Part shown: positions 9,032-17,477 of the stretch, piece after piece
How positions within the stretch are numbered: the stretch's first letter is position 1
How the letters are laid out: each line of letters opens with the position of its first letter
Origin: Roseobacter denitrificans OCh 114
GTDB lineage: Bacteria > Pseudomonadota > Alphaproteobacteria > Rhodobacterales > Rhodobacteraceae
Length of the DNA: 64,000 nt
Assembly: GCF_000014045.1 (NCBI RefSeq)
Contig: NC_008209.1
Coordinates: 2,069,001 to 2,133,000 of the forward strand
Reading direction: 5' to 3'
Position numbers and translations under genes: made by a program
The notes under the pieces: generated by a model
Told to the model about the DNA's origin: nothing
Databases searched by the model: none
Seen by the model: only the letters and a program-made list of their open reading frames with translations

Positions 9032-10477
9032 CTAACGCGCCAGCGCCAGTATACCGTCAACATCCGCATGAGCTTCAAGATGCGTCGCCAGAGCATCAAG
9101 GGTGGTTTCAACCGTCGCCGTGTAGGATGCGTTCTGCGTGACATCGAACTGTGCAAGCCATTGCGCCCTGAACGCATCATCCGTGAACATACCGTGCAGA
9201 TAGGTGCCCGTGACCTGCGCGTTCTGACTGATCGCACCATCGGGTTGCCCGTGAACATAGGCAAAAGGGCGGGCGCAATCGGGCCCGTCTGTGCGACCAA
9301 CGTGAATTTCATAGGCGGGGAACATCGCACCGCTCTGCGCGTGTTTCGCTGTGATCCGGGCGACCCGTTTTTGCGGCGTCATGACCGTGGTGATGTCCAG
9401 AAACCCCAAACCCTCCGTCGTGCCGGGGGGGCCTTCTATGCCATCAGGGTCGGCAATGGACTGCCCCAGCATCTGATACCCACCGCACAAGCCCAGCACA
9501 TGGCCGCCACGGCGCAGATGCGCGGCCAGATCAATGTCCCATCCTTGCGCACGCAGGAAGGCCAGATCACCCCGCGTTGATTTGCTGCCCGGCAAGATCA
9601 CGATATCCGCATCCGCAGGCAAAACCTCGCCTGCGCGCAACATGGTCATCTGCACGCCGGGTTCATGGCTCAGCGGGTCCATATCGTCGAAATTTGCGAT
9701 GCGAGACAGGTGCAGACACACAATGTGCAGACCACCCTTGCGGGGTGGCGTTTTGATATCATAGGCGTCTTCAGCCGGGAGCTTCCAGGCATCAGTAAAC
9801 CACGGCAGCACGCCAAATCCGGGCCAACCAGTATGGTTTTTTATGATCTCATAGCCTTCATCAAAAAGTTTAGGATCGCCGCGAAACTTGTTGATAAGGA
9901 AGCCCTTTATCATGCCTGCATCAGCGGGTGATATGACTGCTTGCGTGCCCACGACCTGCGCGATCACACCGCCTCGGTTGATGTCCCCACAAAGTAGCAC
10001 GGGAACCTGCGCCGCCTCAGCAAAGCCCATATTGGCGATGTCATTGCTGCGCAGGTTTACCTCTGCCGGGCTGCCGGCGCCTTCGACGATGATCAGATCA
10101 TACTGCGCCTTGAGCCGGTTGAAACTGTCGAGCACAGGGCCGAGCAATGTCGGTTTCAGCTTTGCATAATCGCCCGCTGCAACGGAGGTCATGCGCTGGC
10201 CCTGAACGATCACCTGCGAGCCTGTTTCGGTTTCAGGCTTGAGCAGGATCGGGTTCATGTCCACCGTTGGGTCTAGCCCGCAGGCAAAAGCCTGCAACGC
10301 CTGCGCGCGGCCGATCTCGCCCCCGTTCGTCGTGGCTGCCGCGTTGTTGGACATGTTTTGCGGCTTGAACGGCGCGACAGATATGCCGCGACGCTTGGCA
10401 GCGCGGCAAAGCCCTGCCACCAAAAGTGACTTGCCGACATCAGAGCCTGTGCCCTGCAGCATGATCGCGCGGCCCAT
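9032..10477 (-). CDS. cobQ: Cobyric acid synthase
   Basis: 481 residues. Amidates side chains b, d, e and g of adenosylcobyrinic acid a,c-diamide with glutamine in cobalamin synthesis. The N-terminal dethiobiotin-synthetase-like domain has the P-loop GTGSDVGKS and [12 protein letters not shown]; the C-terminal glutamine amidotransferase domain has [10 protein letters not shown] with the nucleophile Cys. The start [12 protein letters not shown] at 10477 lies 10 bases after the cobO stop; a longer frame to 10519 would overlap cobO and lacks homology. No other cob genes are present in the window. Confidence 0.95.
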
Positions 10478-10487
10478 GCGCGTTACC

Positions 10488-11096
10488 CTAAAACTCGATG
10501 CCTTTTTGGGCAACGACACCGTCTTTGAACGGGTGTTTCACCAAGGTCATCTCGGTCACGAGATCGGCGGCCTCAATCAGTTCGGGCTTGGCATTGCGCC
10601 CGGTCAGGCAGACGTGGGTCATGTGTGGCTTTTGCGTCAACAGAAACTCGACCACCTCGTCGATGTTCAGATAGTCATAACGCAGCGCGATGTTTATCTC
10701 ATCCAGCAGTACGAATTGAATGTCGGGATCAAGGATTTGCTCTTTCGCGATCCGCCAGCCATTTTCCGCCGCCGCAATGTCGCGCGCCCGGTCCTGCGTT
10801 TCCCATGTAAACCCTTCGCCGGAGACGAAAAACCGGCATTCATCCGCATAATTGTCGCGCAGGAACGACTTCTCGCCCGTGTCCCAGTTGCCCTTGATGA
10901 ACTGGACCACGGCGCAGGGAATCTTGTGCGAAATGCAGCGCATGATCATCCCGAAGCCGGAGGATGACTTACCTTTGCCCTTCCCGGTATGCACCATGAT
11001 GAGACCCTTTTGTTCGGTCTTTTGCTCCATCATCTTGTCGCGTGCCGCTTTGATCTTGCGCATCTTGGCGTTGTGACGTTCGTTTTCGTCAGACAT
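10488..11096 (-). CDS. cobO: Cob(I)yrinic acid a,c-diamide adenosyltransferase
   Basis: 202 residues of the CobA/CobO type corrinoid adenosyltransferase. The P-loop variant [28 protein letters not shown], and [16 protein letters not shown] are all characteristic. It attaches the 5'-deoxyadenosyl group to the corrin cobalt one step before CobQ, and cobQ follows immediately. Start MSDENERHN at 11096; the open frame upstream is low-complexity and not part of the family. I looked for a B12 riboswitch in 11097-11293 and did not find one. Confidence 0.95.
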
Positions 11097-11293
11097 GCTG
11101 GAAATCCCCGTGCTTGTGTTGGCGCAGTTAGTGCATTCCCGCTGAGCAGGGTCAACCACCACTGGATCGAATTTGCAGCACCGGGCGGGATAATTCCGAC
11201 GTCGGCCCCGCCGTCATGTCTTGCCCCTTGCGCGAAACACTCCGGGTCGCAATAAAAGTGCCAAACAGCACAACCAAATGGGGAGAAGTCGAA

Positions 11294-12103
11294 ATGCACA
11301 AGGTCCTGGCCATTTCCATTATTGCGTCAATGATTGCAGTCGGTGGCGCGCAGGCGCAAAGCTGCCACGAGGGCAAGACGATCAGTGCGGGCAAGCTGAC
11401 CATCGCCACCGGCAACCCGGCCTATTACCCTTGGGTGCTGGATGATGCGCCGGAAAGCGGGCAGGGCTTTGAGGCGGCTGTGGCCTATGCGCTGGCGGGC
11501 AAAATGGGGTTCATGCAGGAAGATGTGATCTGGACCCGCACGTCCTTTGATCAGGCGATCCAGCCGGGTGCAAAGGATTTCGATCTGAACATGCAGCAGT
11601 TTTCCATCACCGCGCAGCGGGATAAAGTCGTCGATTTCTCAGCACCTTACTACACCGCACCCATGGCTGTGCTGGTGCGGGGCGGGGACGGGTTGACCGC
11701 TGACATGGCAACGTTGAAACGGTTGAAATGGGGTGTTGTTGCGACCACGACCGCGCTGCCGGTGGTGATGGAGAAGATCGCGCCCGAAAGCCCTCCGCTG
11801 ATTTATGACGACAACGTCAATGTGGTCGAGGCCATGAAAGCGGGTCAGATAGATGCAGCACTCTTTGATCTGCCCACCGCGCTTTATCTGGGGGCGGTGG
11901 TGCTGGAGGGCGGGCAGGTGCTGGGCCAGTTTACCGCCGATGAAACCAAGAACCCTGATCATTTCGGCGCGCTTATGACTGAAGGCAATCCGCTGAAGGA
12001 ATGTGTTGATGCGGCACTTACGGAGATGAAAGCTGATGGCAGCCTTGCCGCTATCGAGGCGCAATGGTTGCAGGAAGCAACCGGTGTGCCACTGATCCAG
12101 TGA
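11294..12103 (+). CDS. Polar amino acid ABC transporter substrate-binding protein
   Basis: 269 residues: Sec signal peptide (MHKVLAISIIASMIAVGGAQAQS) then a type II periplasmic binding fold (SBP_bac_3), with KLTIATGNPAYYPW, GFEAAVAYALA and QRDKVVDFSAPYY. Start 11294 is preceded by GGAGAAG. It heads an operon with one permease and one ATPase. Ligand probably an amino acid or related small cation; the protein is more divergent from classical GlnH/HisJ than its ATPase partner is from GlnQ. Confidence 0.92.
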   Translation: MHKVLAISIIASMIAVGGAQAQSCHEGKTISAGKLTIATGNPAYYPWVLDDAPESGQGFEAAVAYALAGKMGFMQEDVIWTRTSFDQAIQPGAKDFDLNMQQFSITAQRDKVVDFSAPYYTAPMAVLVRGGDGLTADMATLKRLKWGVVATTTALPVVMEKIAPESPPLIYDDNVNVVEAMKAGQIDAALFDLPTALYLGAVVLEGGQVLGQFTADETKNPDHFGALMTEGNPLKECVDAALTEMKADGSLAAIEAQWLQEATGVPLIQ

Positions 12104-12107
12104 GCCG

Positions 12108-12920
12108 GTGGTGAACCGCAGGCAGGCATATGAAGCGCAGCAGCGGCGCAGGTCGCTGAGCATTGCGGGCATCAGCACGGCGCTGGTCTTGGCTGCCGTG
12201 GTCGTTCTTGTGCCGCTCGCGCCGGGCTGGCCAGCGGTCAGGGCCAGCTTTTTTGACGCCTCGGTGTTTGCCGAAACCTTCCCGACGCTTTTGCAGGCCT
12301 TCATGATTGATGTCATGATTTTCGCGTGGTCGGTGCCGCTGATCCTCGGGCTGGGGCTTGCCATTGCGCTGGCGCGCGGCGCACGCGCGCCGGCCCTTTT
12401 CCCGCTGCGGATTTTCGGGGCCGTCTATGTGGATGTGTTTCGCGGCGTGCCGGTGATCCTGACCATCTATCTGATCGGGTTCGGGATTCCGGGTCTTGGC
12501 CTGCCGCGCCCGTGGAATTCACCCTACATCTGGGGAACGGTGGCGCTGGTGCTGACCTACTCGGCCTATGTGGCCGAGGTGCTGCGCTCCGGCATCGAGA
12601 GCGTGCACGCCAGTCAGCGCAACGCCGCCATCTGCCTTGGCCTGTCGGAGCGGGATACCATGCGCTATGTCGTGCTGCCGCAGGCCATCCGCCGCGTGGT
12701 GCCGGCCAATATGAACATGTTGGTGGCGCTTCAGAAAGATGTGGCACTGCTCAGCTTTATCGGCCCGGTCGAAATATTGCGTCAGGCGGGCATCTACAAA
12801 AGCCTGCTGGCCAATTTCACGCCCTATCTGGTGGCCGCAGTGATCTTTTTGATGGTGACCGTGCCCGCCACGCGCTACGCCGACTACCTGTTGAACCGAG
12901 ACCGCGATGCCCGAAGCTAA
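12108..12920 (+). CDS. Amino acid ABC transporter permease
   Basis: 270 residues with several hydrophobic helices and the HisM/GlnP permease signature region YVAEVLRSGIESVHASQRNA followed by the EAA loop ALCL-type sequence and VVLPQAIRRVVPANMN. Starts with tandem GTG codons (12108 or 12111), four bases after the binding-protein stop, and overlaps the ATPase gene by 14 bases. Only one permease is present, so the channel is probably a homodimer. Confidence 0.92.
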   Translation: MVNRRQAYEAQQRRRSLSIAGISTALVLAAVVVLVPLAPGWPAVRASFFDASVFAETFPTLLQAFMIDVMIFAWSVPLILGLGLAIALARGARAPALFPLRIFGAVYVDVFRGVPVILTIYLIGFGIPGLGLPRPWNSPYIWGTVALVLTYSAYVAEVLRSGIESVHASQRNAAICLGLSERDTMRYVVLPQAIRRVVPANMNMLVALQKDVALLSFIGPVEILRQAGIYKSLLANFTPYLVAAVIFLMVTVPATRYADYLLNRDRDARS

Positions 12921-13644
12921 ACTGTCGCTGCGCGGCGTGCAGAAATCCTTTGCCGACAATCAGGTCCTTGCCGGTATTGATCTGGATGTGCATGCGGGCG
13001 AAATGATCTGCCTGATTGGCGCGTCGGGCTCGGGTAAATCGACGCTCCTGCGCTGCATCAACCAGCTTGAAGCGATTGATGAGGGGTCAATCTGGCTCGA
13101 CGGTGTGGACATCTCGGAACCGGGGATGGATCTGGCCCCGATCCGGCGGCGCATTGGCATTGTGTTTCAATCATACAACCTGTTTCCGCACATGAGCGCG
13201 CTTGAAAATGTGCAACTGGCACCGCGCCGGGTGCTGAAACAATCGGCGGATGCCCGAACCGAAAAGGCCGAGGCGTTGTTTAGCCGCTTTGGTCTTGCGC
13301 AACATATGCATAAGTTTCCCGATCAGTTGTCAGGGGGGCAGCAGCAACGTGTCGCCGTGATCCGGGCGCTGGCCATGGAACCCGAAATCATGCTCTTTGA
13401 TGAAATTACGGCGGCCCTTGATCCCGAACTCGTGGGCGAGGTGCTCAGCGTTTTGCGCCATTTGCGCGCTGAAGGCATGACGATGTTGCTTGCAACCCAT
13501 GAGATGGGCTTTGCCCGCGAGGTGGCGGATCGCATCTGTTTCATGGATGGCGGGCGTATCCTTGAGCAGGGCAACCCGGAGCAGATGTTCACGGCACCGC
13601 AAAAGCCACGCACCCGGGCCTTTTTGAAAGCGGTGCTGCGCTGA
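12907..13644 (+). CDS. Amino acid ABC transporter ATP-binding protein (GlnQ family)
   Basis: 245 residues with Walker A GASGSGKST, Q-loop FQSYNLFPHMS, signature LSGGQQQR, Walker B IMLFDEITAALD and the switch His in ATHEMGFA. This is the standard GlnQ/HisP length and motif set; DEIT replaces the more common DEPT after Walker B. It powers the permease encoded just upstream, with which it overlaps by 14 bases. Confidence 0.95.
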   Translation: MPEAKLSLRGVQKSFADNQVLAGIDLDVHAGEMICLIGASGSGKSTLLRCINQLEAIDEGSIWLDGVDISEPGMDLAPIRRRIGIVFQSYNLFPHMSALENVQLAPRRVLKQSADARTEKAEALFSRFGLAQHMHKFPDQLSGGQQQRVAVIRALAMEPEIMLFDEITAALDPELVGEVLSVLRHLRAEGMTMLLATHEMGFAREVADRICFMDGGRILEQGNPEQMFTAPQKPRTRAFLKAVLR

Positions 13645-13752
13645 GCCTTTGCGCTGCTGGGAGGAAGCGGTCCCGGCGAATAAACAGTTGCAAGTTCTGC
13701 AAGCGCCGTTAACGTCGCAACTCCAAAAAGAAGAATTCACGGGAGGAACCAC

Positions 13753-14742
13753 ATGTTCAGAAATGCAATCCTGGGCGCTGTTGCGCTGACTGCGCTCAGC
13801 GGTGCCGCCATTGCGCAGGAGAAAATGCGCATCTCGTTGCAACTGCCCCTGACCAGCCACCTCGGAGAGAACCTCGTTCTGTTCGAAAAAGAGGTTGAGG
13901 AACGCACGGGCGGTGCCATCGACGTCGAAATCTACGACAGTGCGACGCTTTACAAGGACAAGGAAGTCCCCGCTGCGGTCGGGTCGGGTGCCATCGAAGC
14001 CGGTGTCGCATCCCTGACGCGCTATGTGGGCGATGCGCCTGTTGTTGACGTGTTCTACATGCCGTTCCTGTTCAACACCGAGGAAAAGGTGCGCGCCGCC
14101 GTGGCCGAAGGGTCGCCCGTGCGCACTGTGCTTGAAGAGGAAATCGCCAAGACCGGCGGTCAGGTTCTCTATTGGCAGGCCTATGGCGGTGCGATTTTGC
14201 TCTCACAAGGAGGCCCGATCCGCACACCGGAAGACATGAAGGGCAAAAAGGCGCGGGTTTTCGGTAAAACCCTCGGTGACTTTGTCACCGCAGCGGGCGG
14301 GGCACCGACGCTGATCTCCGGTTCGGAGCAATATCTGGCCTATCAGCGGGGGACGGTGGATGTTGGTATGACCGGGGTATCCGGCGTCAAATCCCGCAAG
14401 CTCTGGGAGGTCATGGATACGATCACCAAAACCAACCACGCCAATATCGAATTTGTGGTTGTCGTGAACAGCGACTGGTGGGCCGGTCTGTCACCCGAGT
14501 TGCAAGGCCATATCAAGGCGGCAGCACAGGTCGCACAAGATGACGTGCGCGACCGCATGAGTGGGATCGAAGCGGCAGCCTACAAAGCCGCCGAAGAGAA
14601 CGGAATGACCATCGTCGAACTCAGCGATGCAGAACTGTCCGCATGGCAGGAGGTCGCACAGCCCGTCTATGACGCCTATCTTGAGGCCACGGGTGAAGCA
14701 GGTCAGAAAATTCTTGATGCTTTGGGTGCAGGAGGCTCCTGA
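13753..14742 (+). CDS. TRAP transporter substrate-binding protein (DctP family), second system
   Basis: 329 residues; Sec signal peptide MFRNAILGAVALTALSGAAI with cleavage likely after AIAQ. DctP features include ISLQLPLTSHLGENLVLFEK, VFYMPFLFNTEEKV and AYQRGTVDVGMTG. GGGAGGAACC precedes ATG 13753. First gene of dctP-dctQ-dctM and an isocitrate-lyase-like enzyme, 108 bases after the ABC operon. Ligand is probably a carboxylate or related anion. Confidence 0.93.
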   Translation: MFRNAILGAVALTALSGAAIAQEKMRISLQLPLTSHLGENLVLFEKEVEERTGGAIDVEIYDSATLYKDKEVPAAVGSGAIEAGVASLTRYVGDAPVVDVFYMPFLFNTEEKVRAAVAEGSPVRTVLEEEIAKTGGQVLYWQAYGGAILLSQGGPIRTPEDMKGKKARVFGKTLGDFVTAAGGAPTLISGSEQYLAYQRGTVDVGMTGVSGVKSRKLWEVMDTITKTNHANIEFVVVVNSDWWAGLSPELQGHIKAAAQVAQDDVRDRMSGIEAAAYKAAEENGMTIVELSDAELSAWQEVAQPVYDAYLEATGEAGQKILDALGAGGS

Positions 14743-14776
14743 AGTATCTGTAATATAGAAGGAAAGCGGGTGGCTG

Positions 14777-15298
14777 ATGGGCTGCCCGCGTCCATGTAAT
14801 ATGTCAGTCATTTCCAGAATATCACGGGCGCTGTGCGCCATTGGTGCGGTCCTGATGGCCGCCACCGGGGCCATGCTGACCTATGAGGTGATCGCCAGAT
14901 ACTTCTTTATCAAACCGACGATCTGGGCCGCTGAACTCAGTCAGCTGTGCCTGATCTGGGGGTGTTTTCTCGCACTGCCGCATCTTTTGGTGTTGCGTCG
15001 CCACATCACGGTGAACGCTGTTACCAACCTGCTGCCTGAGCGTGCGCAGAAGGTTTGCGCCGCTTTTGCGCTTGTCGCGATTATCGTGTTTTCATCCATC
15101 GTTGCGTTTTACGGCTGGCACATATTCTACGACAGCTTTTCGCGCGGGCGCACCACCGGGTCGCTGCTGAACCTGCCGGTCTGGATCGCGGAACTGTCTG
15201 TGCCCGTGGGGTTTGGCATGCTCGCCTTGCAGGGTCTTGTTGAGTTGATCCGACTGCCCGGCGCGGGCACCACAAGCCTTGGAGCGACACACGAATGA
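14777..15298 (+). CDS. TRAP transporter small permease (DctQ family), second system
   Basis: 173 residues with four hydrophobic segments (SRALCAIGAVLMAATGAM, LSQLCLIWGCFLALPHLLVL, FALVAIIVFSSIVAFYGW, VPVGFGMLALQGLVEL) and the family stretch EVIARYFF. GAAAGCGGGTGG precedes ATG 14777; ATG 14801 (MSVISRIS) is an alternative closer to family N-termini. It ends in an ATGA overlap with dctM. Confidence 0.9.
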   Translation: MGCPRPCNMSVISRISRALCAIGAVLMAATGAMLTYEVIARYFFIKPTIWAAELSQLCLIWGCFLALPHLLVLRRHITVNAVTNLLPERAQKVCAAFALVAIIVFSSIVAFYGWHIFYDSFSRGRTTGSLLNLPVWIAELSVPVGFGMLALQGLVELIRLPGAGTTSLGATHE

Positions 15299-16569
15299 CC
15301 ATTCTGCTTATTCTGGGCTCCCTTTTCGGGCTGTTGCTGGTCGGGGTGCCGGTGGCCTTTGCGCTGGGGGGCATGGGGCTTGGCATGTTGTTGCTGGGCG
15401 GTTTTTCACCGCTCATGGCGCCGCAATCGCTGCTCTCTACCTTGGATGGTTTCATCCTTCTGGCGGTGCCGCTGTTTCTGCTGATGTCGAACCTGCTGCT
15501 CAAGGGGGGCGTCGGGCGTGACCTTTTTTCGGCCGTACAGGCCTGGGTCGGGCACTGGCCGGGGGGGCTTGCCGTTGCTACCATTCTCAGCTGCGCGCTT
15601 TTTGCCGCCATCTCAGGCTCGTCCGTCGCGACGGCAGCCACGATTGGCACGGTGGCCATTCCGGAGATGATAAACCGGGGATATGAAAAACGCTTTGTTT
15701 ACGGGTTGCTGGCGGCGGGCGGCACGCTGGGCATTTTGATACCGCCCTCCATTCCGATGATCGTCTATGGCTTTGTGACCGAGCAATCGGTGATTGCGCT
15801 GTTTCTGGCAGGCATCGGGCCGGGGGCTGTGCTGGTCACATTGTTCGTGCTTTTCGCGATGTTGCACGCGCGCCTTTGGGGCGGGTACACGCCGGTGCCC
15901 AAGGCGTCGATGCGCGAACGCGCGACAGCCTCCAAACGCGCATTGCCCTCTGTGGCGCTTGCGGCTCTGGTCATTCTCGGTCTCTATTCCGGGGCGTTCA
16001 CCCCTACGGAAGCGGCTGCGATTGGCTTTGCTGCGGCCCTGTTGATCACCGTATTCTGGTTGCGCACCATGACGTGGGCTAAATTCTGGGAAGCGGTGCG
16101 CGAATCCGCGATCACCACGGCCGCGATCCTGTTGATCGTGGCGGGGGCGAAAATCTTTGGCAAGGCCATCGCCCTCTATCGCATCCCGCAGGATATTTCG
16201 GCCTTCCTGGCCCAGACCATCGACGGGCCGATCATGTTCATTCTGGTCGTCTCGGTCGTGCTGTTGTTGATGGGGCTGGTGTTCGAGGCCCTGTCGATGA
16301 TCCTGATCATGACGCCGGTGCTGTTGCCCGCGGCGATGGGTCTGGGCTTCGATCCGATCTGGTTTGGCATCTACATGGTGATCATGGTGGAATGCGCCCT
16401 GATCACGCCGCCGGTGGGTCTAAACCTCTACGTCATACAATCGGTTGCGCGCGCCACGCTGGCCGATGTTGCGCGCGGGGTCTGGCCGTTCCTGATGCTG
16501 ATGCTGTTCACGGTTGGCATTCTTTATCTGGTGCCTGATCTGGCGCTTTATATCCCGTTCAAATGGTGA
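15295..16569 (+). CDS. TRAP transporter large permease (DctM family), second system
   Basis: 424 residues, very hydrophobic, normal DctM length. Motifs include LFGLLLVGVPVAFALGGMG, LFAAISGSSVATAATIG, LGILIPPSIPMIVYG and ALITPPVGLNLYVIQ. ATGA overlap with dctQ shows coupling. It is followed after four bases by an isocitrate-lyase/PEP-mutase-like gene, suggesting the imported compound feeds that enzyme. Confidence 0.95.
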   Translation: MTILLILGSLFGLLLVGVPVAFALGGMGLGMLLLGGFSPLMAPQSLLSTLDGFILLAVPLFLLMSNLLLKGGVGRDLFSAVQAWVGHWPGGLAVATILSCALFAAISGSSVATAATIGTVAIPEMINRGYEKRFVYGLLAAGGTLGILIPPSIPMIVYGFVTEQSVIALFLAGIGPGAVLVTLFVLFAMLHARLWGGYTPVPKASMRERATASKRALPSVALAALVILGLYSGAFTPTEAAAIGFAAALLITVFWLRTMTWAKFWEAVRESAITTAAILLIVAGAKIFGKAIALYRIPQDISAFLAQTIDGPIMFILVVSVVLLLMGLVFEALSMILIMTPVLLPAAMGLGFDPIWFGIYMVIMVECALITPPVGLNLYVIQSVARATLADVARGVWPFLMLMLFTVGILYLVPDLALYIPFKW

Positions 16570-16573
16570 AATC

Positions 16574-17449
16574 ATGACTGCTGCGAAAACGCTCCGTACC
16601 TTGCTGGCGCAGGATAAATGCCATGTGATGCCGTGTTGCTTTGATGCGCTCTCGGCCAAACTGATCGCGCAGGAGGGGTATGATCTGACCTTCATGTCGG
16701 GTTTTGCCGCCTCCGCCAGCCGGATCGGCGCGCCGGATCTCGGCCTGATGAGCTATGGTGAAGTCGTGGATCAGGCCCGCAACATCGCCACTGCCATCGA
16801 CATTCCGCTGATCGGGGATGGCGATACGGGCTATGGCAATGCGATGAATGTGCGCCGCACGGTGACGGGGTTTGCGCAAGCCGGTTGCGCGTCGGTGATG
16901 ATCGAAGACCAGCTTGCCCCGAAAAGATGCGGGCACACGCCGGGTAAGGCGGTTGTGCCACGACAAGAGGCATATGACAGGATCAAGGCGGCGGTGGATG
17001 CGCGCGATGCCCTGCGCGAAGACGGCGGCGATATCCTGATCCTTGCCCGCACGGATGCGCGTCATGAACACGGGCTGTCAGAGGCGATCGAACGGGCGGC
17101 AGTCTTTGCCGAACTCGGCGCCGATATCCTGTTCGTGGAGGCTCCTAAATCCATCGCAGAGATGCAGGATATCTGCTCAAACCTGCCCGGTCCCAAGATG
17201 GCGAATATCGTCGAAGGTGGGGAAACACCGGATTTGCCCAATGCGGCCCTGCATGACATCGGCTATTCCATCGCGGCCTATCCGCTGTCTCTGATGGCGG
17301 CGGCGATGCAGGCGATGGTCACATCGTTGCGCGCGATGCGCGCGGATCAGCGGCCCGGATTGATGGATTTTGGCGAGTTGCGCAGCCGGATCGGGTTTGA
17401 CGACTACTATGCGGCGTCGCAAGCCTATGCGTCCTCAAAGCGCGACTGA
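16574..17449 (+). CDS. Isocitrate lyase / PEP phosphonomutase family protein
   Basis: 291 residues of the ICL/PEPM superfamily TIM barrel. Seen: PLIGDGDTGYGN (Mg-binding Asp), the catalytic KRCGH motif in LAPKRCGHTPGKAVV, ILARTDAR, and IVEGGETPDL. KRCGH points to a C-C lyase such as 2-methylisocitrate or dimethylmalate lyase rather than a mutase or oxaloacetate decarboxylase. ATG 16574 lies four bases after dctM, so it belongs to the TRAP operon; the substrate would be a 2-hydroxy di- or tricarboxylate or a derivative of it. No prp genes are adjacent. Confidence 0.88.
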   Translation: MTAAKTLRTLLAQDKCHVMPCCFDALSAKLIAQEGYDLTFMSGFAASASRIGAPDLGLMSYGEVVDQARNIATAIDIPLIGDGDTGYGNAMNVRRTVTGFAQAGCASVMIEDQLAPKRCGHTPGKAVVPRQEAYDRIKAAVDARDALREDGGDILILARTDARHEHGLSEAIERAAVFAELGADILFVEAPKSIAEMQDICSNLPGPKMANIVEGGETPDLPNAALHDIGYSIAAYPLSLMAAAMQAMVTSLRAMRADQRPGLMDFGELRSRIGFDDYYAASQAYASSKRD

Positions 17450-17477
17450 GTATGCGTCGGGGTCGCCGGATGCGTGC

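Noticed and set aside
11097..11293. Possible cobalamin riboswitch upstream of cobO
   Set aside because: I could not find the B12 box or the conserved core in the leader; only G+C-rich hairpins are present.
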